Below are positions 1 to 8,183 of a stretch of 52,263 nt of DNA, in pieces. Both the position numbers and the translations under genes were made by a program. The stretch comes from Candidatus Omnitrophota bacterium (GTDB taxonomy: Bacteria; Omnitrophota; Gorgyraeia; 2-01-FULL-45-10; JAHFGN01), in contig JAHFGN010000003.1 in the NCBI GenBank assembly GCA_023247415.1, forward strand, positions 1 through 52,263, given 5' to 3'. The notes under the pieces were generated by a model. That model saw only the letters and a list, made by a program, of their open reading frames with translations. It was not told the origin of the DNA and searched no databases. Each line of letters opens with the position of its first letter. Position 1 is the stretch's first letter.

Positions 1-60
1 CAGTATCAACAAAAAGAAAAGGTCGCCCCAAAAGAAAAAGGGCTGCTACTAACGGTTTAA
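1..60 (+). CDS. C-terminal tail of a truncated upstream gene, probably a transposase
   Basis: Frame 1 is open from the first base and stops at TAA 58-60. It encodes a lysine- and glutamine-rich tail of 19 residues. The piece is too short to identify by itself. A transposase or integrase is inferred because the stop is followed at once by two near-identical copies of a 17-bp word, as at the end of an insertion sequence. The rest of the gene lies outside the window. Confidence 0.4.
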   Translation, partial: QYQQKEKVAPKEKGLLLTV

Positions 61-71
61 ACCTAAAAACC

Positions 72-114
72 GGACATTTCTACTTTGGTAACTATAGGAC
101 ATTTCTAATTTGGC
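72..114. repeat. paired 17-bp direct repeats, probable IS end
   Basis: GGACATTTCTACTTTGG (72-88) recurs at 98-114 with one change (GGACATTTCTAATTTGG), 26 bp apart. Closely spaced sub-terminal repeats just after a transposase stop codon are typical of IS ends. The opposite end is outside the window, so the element itself is inferred. Confidence 0.5.
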
Positions 115-136
115 TTGACATGCCCGTGAAAATAGC

Positions 137-164
137 TTGACTTTTAATATTATATAGATACAAT
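137..164 (+). promoter_or_regulatory. sigma70-type promoter for fabG
   Basis: TTGACT (137-142), a 16-nt spacer and TACAAT (159-164). The expected transcription start near 171 is only a few bases before the fabG ATG at 175, and no Shine-Dalgarno is visible. The mRNA would be nearly leaderless. The promoter lies just downstream of the IS-end repeats, so insertion may have placed fabG under new control. Confidence 0.6.
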
Positions 165-174
165 ATACGCCAAT

Positions 175-915
175 ATGAAACTAAAGGACAGGGTAGCTTT
201 GATAACCGGAGGCGCCAAAGGTATAGGTAAAGAGATAGCGTTGACCTTTGCCAAAGAGGGTTCTCTAATCGCTATCTGCGATGTCAACAGCGAGGCGTTG
301 TCCCAGGCCCAAACGGACATAGAGGCGGCCGGCAGGTCTGTTCTCACAGGGGTAGTTGACGTCACCAAGCCCGATCAGGTCGAATCTTTCGTCCAGAAAA
401 CCCTTGACAAATTTAAGAAAATCGATATACTTATTAACAACGCTGGCATAACCAGAGACAATCTTTTGGTCAGGATGCAGGAAGCTGATTGGGACCTTGT
501 CCTTGGGGTGAACCTCAAGGGGGCGTTCAACTGCACGAAGGCCGCCGCGAAGGTTATGATGAAGCAGCGTGATGGCCGGATAGTCAACATCGCCTCTATT
601 ATAGGTATAATGGGAAACGCCGGCCAGGCAAATTACGCCGCAAGCAAGGGCGGTTTAATAGCCCTTACCAAATCGGTCGCGAAGGAGCTTGCCCCGCGCA
701 ACATCAGGGTCAACGCCATAGCCCCGGGTTTTATACAGACCGATATGACAGCGAAACTTCAGGAAGACGTCAAGAACGGGATACTGAAGCTGATCCCGCT
801 TGGTAAATTCGGGACGGCGAACGACGTGGCAAACCTCGCTTTATTTTTGGTCAGCGACGATTCCGCCTATATAACCGGTCATGTGGTCCAGGTTGACGGC
901 GGTATGGTCATGTAG
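175..915 (+). CDS. fabG: 3-oxoacyl-ACP reductase FabG
   Basis: NADPH-dependent reduction of 3-oxoacyl-ACP in type II fatty acid synthesis (cytoplasm). The 246-residue length is normal for this short-chain dehydrogenase. Visible motifs are the Rossmann TGGAKGIG at 11-18, NNAG at 88-91 and the catalytic tetrad N113, S141, Y154, K158 (YAASK). The start is the ATG that gives the usual MKLKDRVALITG opening; it has no Shine-Dalgarno and sits about 10 nt after a -10 box. It heads the cluster fabG-acpP-fabF. The genes usually found upstream (fabH, fabD) are absent here, replaced by an IS remnant. Confidence 0.95.
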   Translation: MKLKDRVALITGGAKGIGKEIALTFAKEGSLIAICDVNSEALSQAQTDIEAAGRSVLTGVVDVTKPDQVESFVQKTLDKFKKIDILINNAGITRDNLLVRMQEADWDLVLGVNLKGAFNCTKAAAKVMMKQRDGRIVNIASIIGIMGNAGQANYAASKGGLIALTKSVAKELAPRNIRVNAIAPGFIQTDMTAKLQEDVKNGILKLIPLGKFGTANDVANLALFLVSDDSAYITGHVVQVDGGMVM

Positions 916-935
916 TTAAAAAAGGAGGGAGATAA

Positions 936-1175
936 ATGGCAGTGTCGCAGGATAGGGTTAAGCAGATAATCGCTGAGCAGCTTGGTGTCAAGAAAGAGGA
1001 AGTTACCGAAAATGCCAAATTTGTGGACGACCTGGGAGCGGATTCTCTCGATACAGTTGAGCTCGTCATGGCATTGGAGGAAGAGTTCGGCATAGAGATA
1101 CCGGATGAGGATGCCGAGAAGATGACTACTGTAGGAGAGGCGATTAAGTACATTGAAACAAAGGCTGCCAAGTAA
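936..1175 (+). CDS. acpP: acyl carrier protein
   Basis: Carries the growing acyl chain on 4'-phosphopantetheine for FabG, FabF and lipid enzymes. It has 79 residues and is very acidic, with the attachment site S37 in the conserved [10 protein letters not shown] motif. A strong Shine-Dalgarno (AGGAGGGAG, 923-931) precedes the ATG. It lies 20 nt after fabG and 14 nt before fabF, the common bacterial order. Nothing in it is unusual. Confidence 0.96.
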   Translation: MAVSQDRVKQIIAEQLGVKKEEVTENAKFVDDLGADSLDTVELVMALEEEFGIEIPDEDAEKMTTVGEAIKYIETKAAK

Positions 1176-1189
1176 GTTCAAAATAGATA

Positions 1190-2449
1190 ATGTCAAAACC
1201 AAGACGCGTTGTAGTAACAGGCGTAGGCGTAGTCTCTCCTGTAGGTAGCACAAAAGAACTCTTCTGGAAAGCACTCCTCGAAGGAAAAAGCGGCACAAGG
1301 CGCCTCCAAGCATTCGACCCCACATACTTCACCTCTAAGATAGCGGCGGAAGTGCGAGATTTCGACCCAGCCAAATTCATAAGCCCAAAAGAGATCAAGC
1401 GGATGGACCGCTTTGTCCAATTCGGGGTGGCCGCGGCAAAGATAGCGGTGGACGACAGCGGGCTCGACCTGAAGAAAGAGGACCGCAACCGCATAGGGGT
1501 ATATGTCGGGTCAGGCATAGGCGGCCTGCATACGGTTGAGGCGGAGTGCATGCAGTATTTTAAGCTGGGGCCCGAGAAGGGGCCGGACAGGATAACACCG
1601 TTCCTCATCCCAATGCTTATAGTCAATATGGCGTCCGGCCAGATATCGATTACCATGGGCCTTAAGGGCCCTAATTCAGCCTGTGCCACAGCCTGCGCCA
1701 GCGGCAATCACGCGATAGGAGACGCGTTCAAGATAATACAAAGAGGGGACGCGGATTGTATGGTCTCTGGCGGGGCAGAGGGGGCTGTCACGCCGATGGG
1801 TTTCGGCGGTTTTTGCGCGCTCAAGGCGCTTTCTACAAGGAACGATGAACCTGAGAAGGCATCGAGGCCTTTTGACAAAGACAGAGACGGTTTCGTGATG
1901 GGAGAAGGCGCGGGGATAGTAGTTTTAGAGGAGGCGGAGCATGCTATAAAGAGGAACGCCCATATATACTGCGAAATTATAGGTTACGGAATGAGCGCTG
2001 ACGCGTACCATATGACAGCGCCTGATCCGGAGGGAGACGGCGCCATCCGTTGTATGGCGGCTTCGCTTAAAGACGCCGGCATAAAACCGGAAGAAGTGGA
2101 TTATATAAACGCGCACGGCACATCCACATTCTATAATGATAAGATCGAGACGCTGGCCATAAAGAAGGTCTTCGGCGCTCATGCGAAGAAGCTGGCCATA
2201 AGTTCCACAAAATCTGTAACGGGCCATCTCCTGGGCGCGGCAGGCGGGGTTGAGATGATAGTCTGCGCGCTCACAATCGAAAACAACGTTATACCGCCTA
2301 CCATAAATTATGAAGTCCCCGACCCCGACTGCGATCTGGATTATGTCCCGAATAAGCCGCGGGGGGCGAAGGTCAGGGTCGCCATATCCAATTCTTTAGG
2401 TTTCGGCGGCCACAACGCCACGCTCGCGGTGAGGAAATTCATCGCATAG
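1190..2449 (+). CDS. fabF: 3-oxoacyl-ACP synthase II FabF
   Basis: Condenses malonyl-ACP with acyl-ACP (KAS II), the elongation step of fatty acid synthesis. The 419-residue length is typical. Catalytic Cys169 lies in TACASG, with histidines H309 (NAHGTST) and H346 (KSVTGH) and K341; the C-terminal GFGGHNA motif is present. No good Shine-Dalgarno precedes the ATG, but it starts 14 nt after acpP, so translational coupling is likely. It is the last gene of the fab cluster and is followed by a repeat-rich spacer. Confidence 0.95.
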   Translation: MSKPRRVVVTGVGVVSPVGSTKELFWKALLEGKSGTRRLQAFDPTYFTSKIAAEVRDFDPAKFISPKEIKRMDRFVQFGVAAAKIAVDDSGLDLKKEDRNRIGVYVGSGIGGLHTVEAECMQYFKLGPEKGPDRITPFLIPMLIVNMASGQISITMGLKGPNSACATACASGNHAIGDAFKIIQRGDADCMVSGGAEGAVTPMGFGGFCALKALSTRNDEPEKASRPFDKDRDGFVMGEGAGIVVLEEAEHAIKRNAHIYCEIIGYGMSADAYHMTAPDPEGDGAIRCMAASLKDAGIKPEEVDYINAHGTSTFYNDKIETLAIKKVFGAHAKKLAISSTKSVTGHLLGAAGGVEMIVCALTIENNVIPPTINYEVPDPDCDLDYVPNKPRGAKVRVAISNSLGFGGHNATLAVRKFIA

Positions 2450-2486
2450 AATAATAAGTAAGCGAAAAGCTTAAAGTGCAATTTTT

Positions 2487-2556
2487 AGTTCAGAGAGTTT
2501 AGAGAGTTCAGAGAGTTCAGCTCCAAGACTCTCAAAACTCTTGAACTCTTGAACTG
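2487..2556. repeat. inverted repeat built from short direct repeats
   Basis: The left arm repeats a 9-nt unit close to AGAGAGTTC three times (2490-2520). The right arm (2527-2556) repeats an 8-nt unit close to ACTCTTGA. The arms are partly complementary, so the spacer between fabF and the acyl-CoA dehydrogenase can fold into an imperfect hairpin. It may act as a terminator or be one of the short-repeat arrays seen elsewhere in the window. Confidence 0.6.
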
Positions 2557-2581
2557 ACATGAGCTTTGCAAAGGAGAGAGA

Positions 2582-3733
2582 ATGGACTACCTATTGACCG
2601 AGCAGCAGGTTATGATCCGCGACCTCGCCAGGCAGATCGCCAGAGAAAAGGTAAAGCCCGTCGCGGCCAAATACGATGAATCCGAGGAATTCGCGTGGGA
2701 GATCGTCAAGATACTGGCTGACAGCGACATCTTCGGCATATACATACCGGAGGCGTACGGCGGCCTTGGCGGCGGGGTTATGGAGCTCGCCCTCGCCACG
2801 GAAGAGCTTTCCAGGGCGTGCGGCGCTATCGCGCTCTCCTTTGCCGCGACAGCGCTGGGGACATATCCGATTATACTATTCGGGGATGAGGGGCAGAAGA
2901 AGAAATTTTTGCCGGATATCGCCAAAGGTAAAAGATTGGCCTCATTCTGCATAACCGAGGCCGAGGCAGGCTCTGACGCCGGGAGCATAAAGACGACCGC
3001 GAAGGCCGAAGGCGGTCACTATATATTGAACGGGACGAAGCAGTGGATAACAAACGCGGGCGAGGCGGAGGTATATACGGTAATAGCGATGACAGACAAG
3101 TCAAAAGGCGCGCGCGGGGCAAGCGCCTTCATAGTTGAGAAAGGGACCAGGGGCCTGGAATTCGGAAAAAAGGAAAAGAAATTAGGCATCCGCGCATCAG
3201 CCACAAGAGAGGTGATATTTACCGACTGCAGGATACCGAAGGAAAATATACTCGCGAAAGAAGGAATGGGATTTATAGTGGCCATGCGGACATTCGACAA
3301 TTCCAGGCCGGGCGTCGCGGCCCAGGCTGTCGGCATAGCGCAGGGAGCGCTCGATCTCGCGGTGGGATACGCCAAGAGCAGAAAGCAGTTCGGCCAGTCG
3401 ATATCAAGTTTTCAGGGGATCCAGTTTATGTTAGCGGACATGGCCACAGAGATTGAGGCCGCGCGGGCATTGGTATACGCGACTGCCAGGATGGTAGACT
3501 CCGGCGCGAAGGACATCGCGAAGGCATCGGCAATGTCGAAACTCTACGCCAGCGATGTCGCGATGAAGGTCGCTGTCGACGCTGTCCAGATATTCGGCGG
3601 ATACGGCTACATGAGGGATTATCCGATAGAAAAATTCATGCGCGATGCCAAGATCACGCAGATATACGAAGGCACAAACCAGATCCAACGGAACATCATC
3701 GCTTCCAACCTCATCAAAGAAAGTTTAAAATAA
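2582..3733 (+). CDS. acyl-CoA dehydrogenase (Bcd-like)
   Basis: FAD enzyme that interconverts acyl-CoA and 2-enoyl-CoA with an electron-transfer flavoprotein as partner. It has 383 residues, the usual length for the butyryl/short-chain group. Signatures include the FAD motif around FCITEAEAGSDA, QWITNAG, the SRKQFGQ region and the C-terminal IYEGTNQIQRN, whose E363 is the likely catalytic base. The Shine-Dalgarno AAAGGAG (2570-2576) supports the start. It is followed by etfB and a ferredoxin-domain etfA, the arrangement of bifurcating Bcd-EtfAB or caffeyl-CoA reductase complexes. Its chain-length preference cannot be read from the sequence. Confidence 0.9.
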   Translation: MDYLLTEQQVMIRDLARQIAREKVKPVAAKYDESEEFAWEIVKILADSDIFGIYIPEAYGGLGGGVMELALATEELSRACGAIALSFAATALGTYPIILFGDEGQKKKFLPDIAKGKRLASFCITEAEAGSDAGSIKTTAKAEGGHYILNGTKQWITNAGEAEVYTVIAMTDKSKGARGASAFIVEKGTRGLEFGKKEKKLGIRASATREVIFTDCRIPKENILAKEGMGFIVAMRTFDNSRPGVAAQAVGIAQGALDLAVGYAKSRKQFGQSISSFQGIQFMLADMATEIEAARALVYATARMVDSGAKDIAKASAMSKLYASDVAMKVAVDAVQIFGGYGYMRDYPIEKFMRDAKITQIYEGTNQIQRNIIASNLIKESLK

Positions 3734-3741
3734 TAAAGGAA

Positions 3742-3790
3742 CGGGACATTTTCCATCTTACACATTTGCTATTCATAGGAAAGTGTCCCG
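3742..3790. repeat. GGGACA...TGTCCC palindromic element, copy A
   Basis: The arms CGGGACATTTT (3742-3752) and AAAGTGTCCCG (3780-3790) pair with one mismatch around a 27-nt loop. The element ends directly before the first candidate start codon of etfB. It belongs to the same palindrome family as seven other sites in the window. Confidence 0.7.
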
Positions 3791-3799
3791 GTGCGCGTT

Positions 3800-4585
3800 A
3801 TGCACATAATCGTTTGTATTAAACAAGTCCCGAACACTACAAATGTCCGGATAGATCCTGCCACCAATACCCTGATCCGCGCGGGGGTCGAGAGCGTTAT
3901 AAACCCTTTTGACATGTACGCTATGGAGGAAGGCGTCCGGCTCAAAGAAAGGCTGACCGGAAAGGTCACTGTGATAACTATGGGCCCGCCGCAGGCAGAG
4001 TCCGCCCTGCGGGAGGCGATCTCGATGGGGTGCGATGACGCGATCCTTGTCTCTGACAGGAAATTTGCCGGAAGCGATACATGGGCGACGAGTTATACGC
4101 TGGCGCAGGCGATACGCAAAATAGGGGCCTTCGACTGCGTGATCTGCGGAAAACAGGCCTCTGACGGGGATACGGCGCAGGTAGGCCCCGGTATATCGAC
4201 GCATCTCGATATCCCGCAGGTGACATATGTGAAGAAGATAGAGGAGATATCCAAAGAGAAGGCCAGGGTGGAGCGAATGACTGAAGAGGGGTTCGATATC
4301 ATCGAGACGCCTCTCCCGTGCCTCTTTACGGTGGTAAAAGAGATAAATACGCCGCGCCTGGCGTCTTTAAAGGGCAAGATGAGGGCGAAGTCCTGCGAAG
4401 TCGTGAAGTGGACAGCCGACGATATCGGATGCGACCCCAAGAATATCGGCCTCGACGGATCCCCGACAAGGGTAGTCAAAATATTCACACCTCCGCCCCG
4501 AAAAGGCGGCGAGATTATTAAGGGCAACGACGCGGGCGAGACCGCGGAAAAACTGGCCGAGGCGCTTAAAAGTTTTGTGATATGA
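3800..4585 (+). CDS. etfB: electron transfer flavoprotein beta subunit
   Basis: Binds FAD (or AMP in classical Etf) and passes electrons between NADH, ferredoxin and the acyl-CoA dehydrogenase. From the ATG at 3800, which gives the usual MHIIVCIKQVPNT opening, it has 261 residues; a GTG at 3791 in the same frame is the alternative. The signature GKQASDGDTAQVGPGI and the early NPFDMYAMEEG are characteristic of Etf-beta proteins of anaerobic Bcd-type complexes. A palindromic repeat ends just upstream. Its stop overlaps the next start (ATGA). Confidence 0.93.
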   Translation: MHIIVCIKQVPNTTNVRIDPATNTLIRAGVESVINPFDMYAMEEGVRLKERLTGKVTVITMGPPQAESALREAISMGCDDAILVSDRKFAGSDTWATSYTLAQAIRKIGAFDCVICGKQASDGDTAQVGPGISTHLDIPQVTYVKKIEEISKEKARVERMTEEGFDIIETPLPCLFTVVKEINTPRLASLKGKMRAKSCEVVKWTADDIGCDPKNIGLDGSPTRVVKIFTPPPRKGGEIIKGNDAGETAEKLAEALKSFVI

Positions 4586-5445
4586 TGACATCCAAAGAGA
4601 GGATAAGCAGGATCCTGTCATTCGAGACGCCGGACAGGGTGGGCATAAAGGACCTGTTCCGGGACGAGACCCGCGCGTCATGGCAGAGGAGCGTCGGGGA
4701 AGATTTAGAAGAATACTTCGATTTCGACATACGGACTTTAAATATAGACAAAGACCTTAGCCCATCCCAGTTAGAGGCATACTTCGCAGGCGCGAAAAAA
4801 GACAGATTTCTTGCCCTCTCATTCAGCGAGCCGTTCCAGCGGTATGTAGAAAAATCAGGATTGGTCCGGGCCCTGGAAAATATAGGCAATAATCCCGACG
4901 AAGCCGCGGCCGAATTTAAGGCGGACCTTGATCAAATTCTGTCGAGGGCTGTCGGCATATTGGACAGAGGCTACGAATTCGACGGCCTATGGCTCTTTGG
5001 CGATCTGGCGCACAATAAAGACCTATTCTTCTCGCCGGAATTTTATTCTAAACACCTATTCGGGTTCCACAAGGAGATATGCTATTTCTTCGCCTCATAC
5101 GGCATTCCAACGATCCTCCATTCAGACGGGAACATATCCAGGATCATACCTCAATTGATAGAGGCGGGATTCAGGGCGCTCCACCCGGTTCCGTATTCCG
5201 CGGGGCTCGACATAAAAGAACTTAAAAGAGAATATAAAAATGATATCGCTTTCTTCGGCAATTTCGATCTCGATATATTCAGGATGCCCCGTCAGGTCCT
5301 CGAAGACCTTATACCGGCGCACCTCGATATATGCAAAGAAAACGGCGGCTATATCTTTGGTTTCGACGGCCCGCTGGGACCAGCGACAAATATCGACGAT
5401 TACAGATTTGTGCTGGATATAGTGAAAGAACATGGCAGATACTAA
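4582..5445 (+). CDS. uroporphyrinogen decarboxylase (URO-D) fold protein
   Basis: A 287-residue member of the URO-D superfamily, shorter than true HemE (about 340-350). The opening ILSFETPDRVG, the central HSDGNISRIIPQLIEAGF and the C-terminal GGYIFGFDGPLGP are typical of the branch that includes corrinoid-linked methyltransferases (MtaA/CmuA-like) rather than haem enzymes. It overlaps etfB by 4 nt and etfA by 14 nt, so it is cotranslated with Etf. That position is unexpected, and no known Etf complex subunit has this fold. The substrate cannot be told; a cobalamin or thiol-methyl reaction is only a family-based guess. Confidence 0.75.
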   Translation: MMTSKERISRILSFETPDRVGIKDLFRDETRASWQRSVGEDLEEYFDFDIRTLNIDKDLSPSQLEAYFAGAKKDRFLALSFSEPFQRYVEKSGLVRALENIGNNPDEAAAEFKADLDQILSRAVGILDRGYEFDGLWLFGDLAHNKDLFFSPEFYSKHLFGFHKEICYFFASYGIPTILHSDGNISRIIPQLIEAGFRALHPVPYSAGLDIKELKREYKNDIAFFGNFDLDIFRMPRQVLEDLIPAHLDICKENGGYIFGFDGPLGPATNIDDYRFVLDIVKEHGRY

Positions 5446-6637
5446 TAAGATCCGTATAATCCTGGATAAGTGCACCGGATGCATGCTCTGCGTCAAGACG
5501 TGCCCATTCGGCGCTATTGAGGTTGCGGGTAAAAAGGCGAAGATAGACCTTGCAAAGTGCAACCTCTGCGGGGCGTGTCTTGATTCATGCAAGTTCAAGG
5601 CGATAGAGATAATACTGCACACAAGCGCCAAAAAGGATTTCGGCGAATATAGGGATGTGTGGGTATTCTGCGAGCAGAAGAAGGGCGTCATCCAGACGAT
5701 ATCGTATGAATTGCTTGGAGAAGGGAAGAAGCTGGCCCGAAAACTCGGATGCAAATTGTGCGCTGTTGCATTGGGCGACGGTATAGAGGACAGGGCAAAA
5801 GATCTGGCAGAACGGGGCGCGGACAAGATATATATGGCAGAATCCCCGCATCTCAAATTCTACCAGGATGATTCATATACAAACGTTCTTGTTGAGTTGG
5901 TCAGAGAATATAAACCCGAGGTTATGCTGTGCGGAGCGACGACTATCGGCCGCAGCCTCATCTCAAGAGTGGCGGTTAAAGTCGACGCAGGTCTTACGGC
6001 AGACTGCACAGGGCTTGATATCGACAAGGACAATAGACTGCTTCTTCAGACCCGTCCCGCCTTCGGCGGAAATATAATGGCCACTATCATAACCCCGAAC
6101 CACAGACCACAGATGGCGACTGTTAGGCATAAGGTGATGAAAGAGGCCGAGATAAATAAAGGCCACAGGTGCGAGGTGGTAAAAAAGCATTTTCCAGACA
6201 ATATCCTTAAATCCAGGACTACACTGCTGGACATGGTGGAAGAGATTGAAGAGACGGTCAATCTGGCTGAGGCCGATATCATAGTGTCCGGAGGCAGGGG
6301 CTTAAGAGGCCCGGAAAATTTTAACCTCATAAGAGAACTTGCGCTGACCCTGGGCGGGGCAGTCGGCGCGTCGAGGAGCGCGGTGGACGCCGGATGGATG
6401 CCGTATTCCCATCAGGTCGGCCAGACCGGCAAGACCGTGTGCCCTAAACTATATATAGCCTGCGGTATAAGCGGCCAGATACAGCATCTTATTGGAATGC
6501 AGTCATCGAAGGTCATAGTGGCTATAAACAAGGATCCGGACGCGCCAATATTCAAAGTCGCCACCTATGGCGTAGTCGGCGACCTGTTTGAAATAGTCCC
6601 GGCGCTGACAAAGACGTTTAAACAAGTATCGGGTTAG
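5432..6637 (+). CDS. etfA: EtfA with N-terminal 2[4Fe-4S] ferredoxin domain
   Basis: Alpha subunit of the electron transfer flavoprotein, 401 residues. Residues 1-60 are a bacterial-type ferredoxin with two complete motifs, C14/C17/C20/C24 and C43/C46/C49/C53. The rest is the Etf-alpha fold, with the FAD-binding GASRSAVDAGW and QVGQTGKTVCPKLYIACGIS. Classical EtfA lacks the ferredoxin part. It is known in the caffeyl-CoA reductase CarE of Acetobacterium and related bifurcating complexes. With the nearby acyl-CoA dehydrogenase and ion pump, this suggests flavin-based electron bifurcation using ferredoxin and NADH; that role is inferred. Confidence 0.93.
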   Translation: MADTNKIRIILDKCTGCMLCVKTCPFGAIEVAGKKAKIDLAKCNLCGACLDSCKFKAIEIILHTSAKKDFGEYRDVWVFCEQKKGVIQTISYELLGEGKKLARKLGCKLCAVALGDGIEDRAKDLAERGADKIYMAESPHLKFYQDDSYTNVLVELVREYKPEVMLCGATTIGRSLISRVAVKVDAGLTADCTGLDIDKDNRLLLQTRPAFGGNIMATIITPNHRPQMATVRHKVMKEAEINKGHRCEVVKKHFPDNILKSRTTLLDMVEEIEETVNLAEADIIVSGGRGLRGPENFNLIRELALTLGGAVGASRSAVDAGWMPYSHQVGQTGKTVCPKLYIACGISGQIQHLIGMQSSKVIVAINKDPDAPIFKVATYGVVGDLFEIVPALTKTFKQVSG

Positions 6638-6648
6638 CCATTTTTTCC

Positions 6649-6676
6649 TTGACAAGCGGGATAAATGAGATAAGAT
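6649..6676 (+). promoter_or_regulatory. promoter of the ion-pump operon
   Basis: TTGACA (6649-6654), 16-nt spacer, TAAGAT (6671-6676). Only 7 nt separate the -10 box from the ATG at 6684, so the transcript would begin at or next to the start codon. No Shine-Dalgarno is present. This would separate pump expression from the upstream etf genes. Confidence 0.6.
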
Positions 6677-6683
6677 TGACAGC

Positions 6684-8183
6684 ATGCTAAAACCGTTCAG
6701 AGGCTTTAGAGGCGGATACAAATTTATAAACTACGATGGACCTGCAGCGCCTGTCATCGTAGAAGACGATATCCCCTCCAGGGTGATGATCCCCTTGCGG
6801 CAGGGCTTCGGCCAGGATGTGAAGCCGCTTGTAAAAAAAGGCGATGTGGTAGCCGCGGGCCAGATTATAGCCAGAGACGATCATACTGTATCCTCGCCGG
6901 TGCACTCCTCTGTCAACGGAATCGTCGAAGATATAAAGAGGATGAATTATTTTAAGCGAGTTGTCGCCATGGTTGTGATCTGCAGCCAGGACCCTTCAAA
7001 AGAGATAGCCAGGATTCCCGGCTATTCCGCGGAATGGGGGAAGCTATCGAACGAAGAGATAGAAAAGCTCATCTATCTGTCCGGGGTAAGCTCGTTGGAC
7101 AGGGAGGGCATCCCGACGCGATTTAAAAGTTCCATAATCCCGCCCGAAGACGTAAAGCACCTTATCATACATGGCGTAGGCTCAGAGCCTTACAATATAT
7201 CGCTGGAGCTGTTGTTGGAGGGCAGACGCCTCTTGAACTTTTTTGAAGGCGTCAAGATATTGAAGAGAATAACGCCTAAATCCCATGTCCACCTCGCTGT
7301 AAACGGCCATAGCAGGAGGATAATAGAGCAGCTCGTCAAGCTCTCTTCGAATATGGAGTGGCTGGATATATATCCCCTGGAGCCGAAGTATCCTCAAGGA
7401 TATGATGAGATGCTCGTCCCCACAATCCTGAATCAGAAGTTTCCATATGGCTATTCAGCCGCGAATATTGGAGTGGTGATCCTGAATATCCAGGCTGTCC
7501 TCGGCGTATATGAGGCGGTCACAGAAGGCAAGCCTTTTATCGAACGGATAGTCGCCCTCTGCGGCCCGTCCATGAAAGAGCATGTCCACGTAAAGGCGAG
7601 GGTCGGGACAGCGCTTGGCGACATTCTATCCAAGAGGCTCGATACGTCGAAACCATCCAGGGTGGTGCTGAACAGCCTTCTGACAGGCGTCAATCTCAAC
7701 GATCTCACGCTTCCCATAGACAGGACTTTCTCGCAGATAGTCGCCATACCGGAGAATAAGGACCGGGAGTTTCTGTCATTCACGCGTCCTGGCGCAGGGC
7801 GCGATTCATACACACGCACGTTCCTGGCGAAATTTTTACCAGGGGCAAAGAAGCGCCCTGATACGAATCAGCATGGCGAAGAGAGGCCATGCGTATCCTG
7901 CGCATTCTGCGAAGATGTATGCCCGGTGCGGATCATACCGCACCTTTTGTCGAAATATGTGAAGCGCGGCATAATAGACGAGACACTGATGAACTACGAC
8001 ATATTCAACTGCATCGAATGCGGCCTGTGCAGTTTCGTCTGCCCCGTGAAGATACCCCTGCTTGCGCACCTGAAGGAAGGGCATGAGAAGCTGATGCAGC
8101 AGGGCTGTGACAGGACCCAGTGCATCCTGCCGTATTTTGATTTAAAGGGTATAGAGGAATATAGAGGAGTGACGAAGTTATAA
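6684..8183 (+). CDS. rnfC: RnfC-like subunit (NqrA position) with two 4Fe-4S motifs
   Basis: Peripheral electron-input subunit of an Rnf/Nqr-type ion-translocating complex, 499 residues. The N-terminal lipoyl-like domain (VKKGDVVAAGQII, SSPVHSSVNG), the central KYPQGYDEM and the NADH/FMN-fold region follow RnfC. Near the C terminus are two Cys clusters, CVSCAFCEDVCP and CIECGLCSFVCP, which NqrA normally lacks. The usual RnfC GAECEPY is changed to GVGSEPYN. It overlaps the next gene by one base. The oddity is its operon: the last gene is nqrF, so this is an Rnf-type subunit in an Nqr-type gene order. Confidence 0.85.
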   Translation: MLKPFRGFRGGYKFINYDGPAAPVIVEDDIPSRVMIPLRQGFGQDVKPLVKKGDVVAAGQIIARDDHTVSSPVHSSVNGIVEDIKRMNYFKRVVAMVVICSQDPSKEIARIPGYSAEWGKLSNEEIEKLIYLSGVSSLDREGIPTRFKSSIIPPEDVKHLIIHGVGSEPYNISLELLLEGRRLLNFFEGVKILKRITPKSHVHLAVNGHSRRIIEQLVKLSSNMEWLDIYPLEPKYPQGYDEMLVPTILNQKFPYGYSAANIGVVILNIQAVLGVYEAVTEGKPFIERIVALCGPSMKEHVHVKARVGTALGDILSKRLDTSKPSRVVLNSLLTGVNLNDLTLPIDRTFSQIVAIPENKDREFLSFTRPGAGRDSYTRTFLAKFLPGAKKRPDTNQHGEERPCVSCAFCEDVCPVRIIPHLLSKYVKRGIIDETLMNYDIFNCIECGLCSFVCPVKIPLLAHLKEGHEKLMQQGCDRTQCILPYFDLKGIEEYRGVTKL

